NCBI GenBank assembly: GCA_022571575.1
Contig: JACZXN010000015.1
Coordinates: 1 to 13,900, forward strand
Origin: Chloroflexota bacterium
GTDB lineage: Bacteria > Chloroflexota > Dehalococcoidia > UBA3495
DNA: 13,900 nt
Reading direction: 5' to 3'
The translations under genes and the position numbers were made by a program. The notes beneath the pieces were generated by a model. The model was given only the letters and a program-made list of their open reading frames with translations, did not search any database and had not been told where the DNA came from. The first letter of the stretch is position 1, and each line of letters opens with the position of its first letter. Shown here piece after piece: positions 10,031 through 13,900 of the stretch.

Positions 10031-10935
10031 TGCGCCGCCTGCCGCCACACCTGGCGCACCCGTTCGGCGGTGATGGCCACGATCCGGTCGTCCACCCCCA
10101 GGGGAGGGGTAACCGACATTGCGACGTGGGGATACCGTTCTCTGATCTGCTCCAGGCCGCCGATGACGTTGCGTTGGAGGATGAGGCCGGGAAAGAAGAG
10201 ATAGGGAACGCACATGATCGACGAGACCCGGCGCTCCTGGACCAGTTTGGCGGCGGCCGCGTCCATGGTGGGGTCGCCGTAATGGGACTGGGCCACCGCC
10301 ACGGCGTAGTCCGTACCCAGGCGGTCCTCGACGAGTTGGCCCAATTCTTCCAGCCAGATGCAGTCGTCGTATTCGGTCTTGGTCCCCGCTTTGACCAGCA
10401 GGACTCCCCTGCGGCCCGCGGGATCCACAGATACGGAGTCCGGCGACTCTTCCAGTTCCCGCACCCGTTGGACCACCAGGTCGGCCAGATTGGGGTCGGC
10501 GCCCAGACCGTCGGCCAGGTGCAACTGGATACCCGGCAGCCGGCCGCGGACCTCTTCCATGATCTCGTTCATCTCCAGGGTGGCGTGCTTGCCGTTGCCC
10601 AACAAGAAGGGCGCCAACACCACCTGATGAAAGCCCCTTTCGTCCAATATCCGGACCGCCTCGGATGGGAAAGGCTCGATGAACTCCAGGCAGGAAAGGA
10701 CCATCTGGGACTGGTCCAGCTCCAGCATCCCCTGGAGCCGGTTGGCCGCCAGCCGCAGTCCGTCGGGAGTGCTGGGGCATTCCTGGCACCAAGCGGGCGT
10801 CTCGGACTCGATCCCTGACGCGGTCTTTGGCTGAAGCCAGGCGCAGGAACACTCGGCTTTGCTGGTGCCCCGCTGGCTGCCGTGGCCCAGAAGCACCACA
10901 CCCCAGCGGTCCTTGCCGTTATTGTTTTCGTTCAC
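10027..10935 (-). CDS. cbiX: Long-form sirohydrochlorin cobaltochelatase with Cys-rich insert
   Basis: 302 residues from GTG 10935; GAGG lies 7 bases upstream and the start overlaps the cbiC stop as GTGA. CbiX inserts Co2+ into sirohydrochlorin, committing tetrapyrrole to cobalamin. The N-terminal half shows LLGHGSQR with H18 and APFLLGNGKHAT with H117, the two histidines expected at the metal site. The C-terminal half is a second, degenerate chelatase repeat (VKAGTK where HGS would be; then AQSHYGDP). Between H18 and the first core helix lies C29, C31, C50 and C53 (CxC-x18-CxxC), which is not part of the minimal chelatase and could hold an Fe-S cluster or structural zinc. Long CbiX proteins of other bacteria carry a C-terminal Fe-S motif instead, which I do not see. 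Residues 2-6 are Asn-rich. Confidence 0.9.
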   Translation of the reverse strand: MNENNNGKDRWGVVLLGHGSQRGTSKAECSCAWLQPKTASGIESETPAWCQECPSTPDGLRLAANRLQGMLELDQSQMVLSCLEFIEPFPSEAVRILDERGFHQVVLAPFLLGNGKHATLEMNEIMEEVRGRLPGIQLHLADGLGADPNLADLVVQRVRELEESPDSVSVDPAGRRGVLLVKAGTKTEYDDCIWLEELGQLVEDRLGTDYAVAVAQSHYGDPTMDAAAAKLVQERRVSSIMCVPYLFFPGLILQRNVIGGLEQIRERYPHVAMSVTPPLGVDDRIVAITAERVRQVWRQAAQ

Positions 10936-11582
10936 AGGGCAACCTCTTGCAGCGCCAGTCCCAGCAGGGCGTTGACCGTGGCCGCCGCCGCGGAACTGCC
11001 GCCGCGCCGGTCCCAGATGGAGATGTAGGGCACGCCGGCCTTGGCCAGTTCGGCTTTGGACTCGGCGCAGGCGATGAAACCCACCGGCATGCCGACGATC
11101 AGCGCGGGCGATACCCGGCCTTCTTTCACCATGTCCAATAGGGCCAACAGGGCGGTGGGGGCGTTGCCGACCACGGCGATGGCGCCGTTCAGGCGGGGCG
11201 CCAGTTCCCGGATGGCCGCCACGGAACGGGTGGTGCCGTCGGATCTGGCCCGTTGGGCGGTGTTGGGTGTGTCGATCTGGCAGTGGGTGACCAGGCCGCA
11301 TTTGCTGAGGAGGGCCTTGGATATGCCGACCTCCACCATGCGGACGTCGGTTACCACATCGGCCCTGGCCTTGATGGCGGCGATGCCGCGCGCAACGGCG
11401 CCGGGACTGAACCCCACGGCCTTGGCGATCTCCGGGTCGCCTTCGGCGCGCACGATGCGGCACACCACGTAGCGTTCCTCGGCGTTGAGGCCGTCCAACG
11501 GGGGCAGGCTGGCCTCGACGACCTCGATGCTGCGGCGGTCAATCTCTTCTGGGAGGAGGGCGTATTTCTCGACTAATGACAT
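10932..11582 (-). CDS. cbiC: Precorrin-8X methylmutase family (cobalt-precorrin-8 methylmutase), atypical active site
   Basis: 216 residues from ATG 11582 with a weak GGGA about 6 bases upstream. The family moves the C11 methyl to C12 to give cobyrinate. Conserved segments are clear: TDVRMVEVGI (78-87), TTRSVAAI, VVGNAPTALLALLDM, VGMPVGFIACAESKAELA and RRGGSSAAAATVNALL. However, the segment that normally reads RxIHxxGD, whose histidine is the general acid/base in CobH (His43), reads RIVRAEGDP here, with R45 in that position. The rest of the fold seems intact, so this is either a divergent subfamily with different chemistry or an enzyme that uses another residue. It is the first gene of the cbi operon, 20 or so bases below a TATAAT box, and overlaps cbiX by 4 bases. 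Confidence 0.88.
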   Translation of the reverse strand: MSLVEKYALLPEEIDRRSIEVVEASLPPLDGLNAEERYVVCRIVRAEGDPEIAKAVGFSPGAVARGIAAIKARADVVTDVRMVEVGISKALLSKCGLVTHCQIDTPNTAQRARSDGTTRSVAAIRELAPRLNGAIAVVGNAPTALLALLDMVKEGRVSPALIVGMPVGFIACAESKAELAKAGVPYISIWDRRGGSSAAAATVNALLGLALQEVAL

Positions 11583-11598
11583 GACAATCCCGATATTA

Positions 11599-11628
11599 CC
11601 GGTGAGTCATTATAGCCGGTTTCACCGG
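11599..11628. repeat. Inverted repeat flanking the cbi -10 box (candidate operator)
   Basis: CCGGTGA-N16-TCACCGG in either orientation: arms at 11599-11605 and 11622-11628, perfect over 7 bases, with the TATAAT box between them. A second overlapping inverted repeat, ACCGG-TTC-ACCGG type arms with a 3-base centre, lies within the upstream side. Such placement suits a repressor site; the protein is unknown. Confidence 0.5.
11609..11614 (-). promoter_or_regulatory. Perfect TATAAT -10 box of the cbi operon
   Basis: TATAAT on the minus strand, 27 bases before the cbiC ATG, predicting transcription start near 11602 and a leader of only about 20 bases. The sequence 16-18 bases upstream has no TTGACA-like -35, suggesting a promoter that needs an activator. 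There is no space for a riboswitch in this leader. Confidence 0.6.
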
Positions 11629-11711
11629 GTGAGGGCAGGGGGAGCGCCGGTAAGGGGCAGAGAAGGAACAGTGATGGACAGAGAGGGGCCGAGAAGGGGC
11701 CGGGGACGGGG

Positions 11712-13037
11712 CTAGCCGGGGTTTTTGGGGCCTTCGTCGCTCAGGCGGAAGATTTCCCTGGCAACCTGCAGTTCCTCCGGGCCCTTGCGCTCTTTCAGGA
11801 ACATGGTCGGGTCGTGGAGGAGTTTGTTCACGATGGCCCGGGTCATGGCGTCCAGCGACTCCAGGGCCTCGGCGTCCAGCTTGCCGTTCAGCTTCCGAAT
11901 GGTCTTGTTCAACTCGAAGGAGCGGACCTGGTCCGCCCGGTTGCGCAGCTCGATCACCGTGGGCAGAGCCTCCAGGTCCAGGCACCACTGCCGGAACTGC
12001 TGGGCCTCGCCGGTGGCCAGTTCCTCGGCCCATTCCGCTTCCTTGGCCTTCTTCTCGCGGCTGGCCTGGGACGCCGATTCCAGGTCGTCGACGTCGTTCA
12101 AGAATACGTTCTTCACCAGGGCGGCATCGGGGTCGATGTCCCTGGGCACGGCGATGTCGATGAGGAAGAGCGGCCGTTCGGGCCGCGCGGCCATGGCGTC
12201 GCCGATCAGGCTCGCTTGCAGCACGTATCCAGGGGAGCCGGTGCAGCCGATGACGATGTCCGATTCCCGCAGAGCCTTGGGCATGCCGTCGAAGGGCACG
12301 GCCCGGGCGGAGAGGCTGGCGGCCAACTCCTGGGCCCGCTCGTAGGTGCGGTTGGTCACGGTGATGTCGCTCACTCCGGAAAGGCTCAGCACCTCGGCGG
12401 CCAGTTCGCCGGCCTCGCCGGCGCCCACCACCAGGACCTTTCGGTTGGACAGATCGCCCAGCACCGACTTGGCCATCTCGACGCAGGCCCGGCTCACCGA
12501 GAGGGCGTTCCTGCTGATCCCCGTCTCGCGCCTGACTCTTCGTCCCACCCGGAGGGCCTGCTGGAATAGCTGGGCCAGGGGCCCCTGGGCGGTGCCGGCG
12601 GTGGTCGCGGCTTCGTAGGCGTCGCGCACCTGGCCGATTATCTGCTCCTCGCCCAGGATCATCGAGTCCAGACTGGATGCCACGCGGAACAGGTGGTGGA
12701 TGCAATCGTAGCCCCGGTAAACGTAGAGATAGCGGTCAACGTCCAACAGGGAGATGCCGAATCTCTCGACCAGGAAGCCCTTCACCCGGTCGGCCCCGGC
12801 TTCTGGGCTGGGCCGGGAGCCGTTTCTGGAGATGCCGGGCGTGTCCCCGGTGGCGTCTGAGACGGGCTCTAATATGTAGAACTCGGAGCGGTTGCAGGTG
12901 GATAGGATAACGCCGGGCGTGCCCTGAGCCGCCATGGCGCTGAGGGCGCCCGGCAGTTGCTCTTTATTCAATGACAGGAGTTCCCGAATCTCAACCGGCG
13001 CGGTCCGGTGGTTGATTCCAACAACTAGGAATTCCAA
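11712..13037 (-). CDS. hemA: Glutamyl-tRNA reductase
   Basis: 441 residues from the TTG at 13037; a GTG at 13097 would give 461. The TTG is preferred because GGAG lies 5 bases upstream, whereas the GTG has no ribosome site. The TTG form also begins (M)EFLVVGINHRTAPVEIREL, like the family, and puts the catalytic cysteine of STCNRSEFY at position 48, matching known GluTRs. The enzyme reduces glutamyl-tRNA(Glu) with NADPH to glutamate-1-semialdehyde, the first step of haem, sirohaem and cobalamin synthesis. Other motifs: LDSMILGEEQIIGQV, ALRVGRRVRRETGI, and the NADPH site VLVVGAGEAGELAAEVL, followed by the C-terminal dimerisation helices. A short Ser/Gly/Pro-rich insert follows the catalytic domain's first part (SDATGDTPGISRNGSRPS). 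It stands alone, with its own promoter upstream and the cbi promoter 130 bases downstream. hemB, hemC and hemD are not in the window. Confidence 0.95.
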   Translation of the reverse strand: MEFLVVGINHRTAPVEIRELLSLNKEQLPGALSAMAAQGTPGVILSTCNRSEFYILEPVSDATGDTPGISRNGSRPSPEAGADRVKGFLVERFGISLLDVDRYLYVYRGYDCIHHLFRVASSLDSMILGEEQIIGQVRDAYEAATTAGTAQGPLAQLFQQALRVGRRVRRETGISRNALSVSRACVEMAKSVLGDLSNRKVLVVGAGEAGELAAEVLSLSGVSDITVTNRTYERAQELAASLSARAVPFDGMPKALRESDIVIGCTGSPGYVLQASLIGDAMAARPERPLFLIDIAVPRDIDPDAALVKNVFLNDVDDLESASQASREKKAKEAEWAEELATGEAQQFRQWCLDLEALPTVIELRNRADQVRSFELNKTIRKLNGKLDAEALESLDAMTRAIVNKLLHDPTMFLKERKGPEELQVAREIFRLSDEGPKNPG

Positions 13038-13042
13038 GTGCT

Positions 13043-13046
13043 CTCC
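13043..13046 (-). promoter_or_regulatory. Ribosome-binding site favouring a TTG start for hemA
   Basis: GGAG (within GGAGAG) on the minus strand, 5 bases from TTG at 13037. It supports the shorter HemA form. Confidence 0.5.
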
Positions 13047-13195
13047 GGTGGTTTCTGGCGGGATATATCGGTCGGCCGATCGGTTGTGGCCGCTCACCGG
13101 GCGGACCCAAGACGCGAGGTGATTGTCATGGAAAGATCGGGAAGCAAGGGTTGGGGAGAGCCTGCAAACCGGACGGTCCCGGCCGGCAAGGTTGC

Positions 13196-13248
13196 AAAAA
13201 TCTATAAAAATCTGCTGAAACCTCTTATATTCGGTCTAAAGTTTCAGC
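13196..13248 (-). promoter_or_regulatory. Hairpin plus T-runs in the hemA leader (attenuator- or terminator-like)
   Basis: GCTGAAAC (13248-13241) pairs perfectly with GTTTCAGC (13221-13214) around a 19-base loop, extendable by about three inner wobble or A-U pairs. Three bases after the stem come TTTTT (13210-13206) and again TTTTT (13200-13196). Because the predicted transcript starts near 13250, the hairpin would form at the extreme 5' end of the hemA mRNA, about 175 bases before the TTG start. Confidence 0.55.
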
Positions 13249-13257
13249 CTACATGGG

Positions 13258-13286
13258 AGTGTAATAGGCCCACACCCCCCTGTCAA
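13258..13286 (-). promoter_or_regulatory. Sigma70-type promoter for hemA: TTGACA-17-TACACT
   Basis: On the minus strand TTGACA (13286-13281, perfect -35) is followed after exactly 17 bases by TACACT (13263-13258, four of six matches to TATAAT). Predicted start near 13250, giving an untranslated leader of about 150-215 bases depending on the hemA start. No other gene lies between it and hemA. Confidence 0.72.
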
Positions 13287-13317
13287 CGGGCCTGGGCAGG
13301 CGGGAGTCCGGCCCGTT
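13285..13317. repeat. Inverted repeat between the MFS gene and the hemA promoter
   Basis: AACGGGCC (13285-13292) and GGCCCGTT (13310-13317) form a perfect 8-bp stem with a 17-base loop, 56 bases beyond the MFS stop. It may end the MFS transcript, but no T-run follows on the minus strand (GACAGG instead). One arm overlaps the last two bases of the hemA -35 box, so it could equally be an operator. Confidence 0.5.
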
Positions 13318-13372
13318 TGAGCCCCGGTCAGGCCCCGAACTCAGAGCGCTGGAGCGTCTCCGTTCTGCCGGT

Positions 13373-13900
13373 CTAGTCGTCCCTCTGGACGGCTGGGACG
13401 GGGTCCGCGGCCGCGATCTCGGTCCCGGCCTCATCCACCGCCAGCGTCAGGTGGCGGCTCAAGTTACGTACCGTGGAGTTGGCCGCGGCTCCCAGGGCAA
13501 AGGCGGCCACCAACAGCCCTCCGGCGGCGATGGCGATGGGCGCGGTGAATAGGCTGGTCACGGCGCTGGCCTGCAACCCGCCCAGGGGCATGATGCTCCA
13601 GGTCATTCCGTAGAACCCCATGACCCTTCCCCTCATCCGGTCCGGCACCATGATCTGCAGAGCGCTTTGGATCGAGATCATATACATCGAATTGAACACG
13701 CCCATGATGAACATCAAAGCCATGGCCAGGGCGAGCGAGCCCACGTACTCGGCGGTCAGGGCGAAGGCCGCCACCGCCAGACCGAACAATACCGCGCCGC
13801 CGATGATCGCCAGGCCACGGTTGGGCACGCTCCCCCGGGCGCCCATCCACAGAGTATTGAGCAGGGCGCCCGCTCCGCCCATTCCCAGGAGCATGCCCTG
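13373..13900 (-). CDS. MFS exporter (MFS_3 / EntS-like), C-terminal part only; 5' end beyond window
   Basis: 175 codons are visible and the frame runs off the right edge (Q-G before the first internal ATG), so the start is outside. About four membrane helices can be seen (roughly residues 28-50, 52-77, 95-118 and 120-142 of the visible part). The loop VPDRMRGRVMGFYGM with the preceding NSMYMISIQSALQ is characteristic of the MFS_3 branch of major-facilitator transporters, which includes siderophore and drug exporters. A hydrophilic tail of about 35 residues ends at TAG 13373. The substrate cannot be told. It shares the strand with hemA, but hemA has its own promoter after a 275-base gap, so co-transcription is not required. 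Confidence 0.85.
   Translation of the reverse strand, partial: QGMLLGMGGAGALLNTLWMGARGSVPNRGLAIIGGAVLFGLAVAAFALTAEYVGSLALAMALMFIMGVFNSMYMISIQSALQIMVPDRMRGRVMGFYGMTWSIMPLGGLQASAVTSLFTAPIAIAAGGLLVAAFALGAAANSTVRNLSRHLTLAVDEAGTEIAAADPVPAVQRDD

Noticed and set aside
8782..10852. A single 692-codon minus-strand frame that could suggest a CbiX-CbiD fusion
   Set aside because: Its N-terminal 275 codons are the wrong frame through cbiX. The true CbiD begins at ATG 10030, with an ATGA overlap.
13094..13129. 11-codon open frame (MTITSRLGSAR) ending in a GTGA overlap with the possible GTG start of hemA
   Set aside because: It has no ribosome-binding site and no regulatory codon run, and the better-supported hemA start is the TTG 57 bases further on, so a leader peptide is not supported.

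Overview
The window is G+C-rich bacterial DNA in which every gene I can support lies on the minus strand, so transcription runs from high to low coordinates. It holds most of an anaerobic (cobalt-early) cobalamin pathway. The signs are an early-insertion chelatase (CbiX), CbiG and CbiD, a stand-alone CbiT, and no aerobic-pathway genes. Gene style (several GTG and TTG starts, tight ATGA/GTGA junctions, glutamate-route haem synthesis) fits Chloroflexota such as Dehalococcoidia. That placement is an impression from family resemblance, not a demonstrated assignment.

Layout in transcription order. The 3' part of an MFS exporter enters at the right edge (13900-13373). A 275-335 base leader region follows, with a near-consensus promoter and a hairpin/T-run, and then hemA (glutamyl-tRNA reductase). 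A 130-base gap carries a perfect TATAAT box bracketed by a 7-bp inverted repeat. Next comes a tightly packed operon, cbiC-cbiX-cbiD-cbiT-cbiL-cbiF-cbiG-cbiH (11582-4474), with junctions between a 20-base overlap and a 21-base gap. About 255 bases later there is a stand-alone CheY-like receiver. It is followed by a membrane hybrid-sensor type histidine kinase (CHASE-PAS-PAS-HisKA-HATPase) whose second PAS domain carries FixL haem-pocket residues. The last gene is a short MetE-family methyltransferase cut by the left edge of the window.

How the genes work together. HemA starts tetrapyrrole synthesis from glutamyl-tRNA. CbiX puts cobalt into sirohydrochlorin. CbiL, CbiH, CbiF, CbiG, CbiD, CbiT and CbiC then carry the ring towards cobyrinic acid. 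CbiE (C5 methylation), CbiJ (reductase), the amidases and the lower-ligand genes are not here and must be elsewhere or replaced. The receiver and kinase could sense redox state or oxygen. The MetE-like enzyme makes methionine and belongs to the short class, some members of which take methyl groups from corrinoids.

The main points of interest are: a CbiC whose usual catalytic histidine is arginine; a CbiX with a CxC...CxxC insert; FixL-type haem ligands in a kinase beside tetrapyrrole genes; regulatory-looking inverted repeats at both promoters; and a recurring habit of in-frame 18- or 27-base tandem duplications that produce low-complexity inserts in several neighbouring genes. I found no RNA gene, CRISPR array, insertion sequence or clear cobalamin riboswitch.
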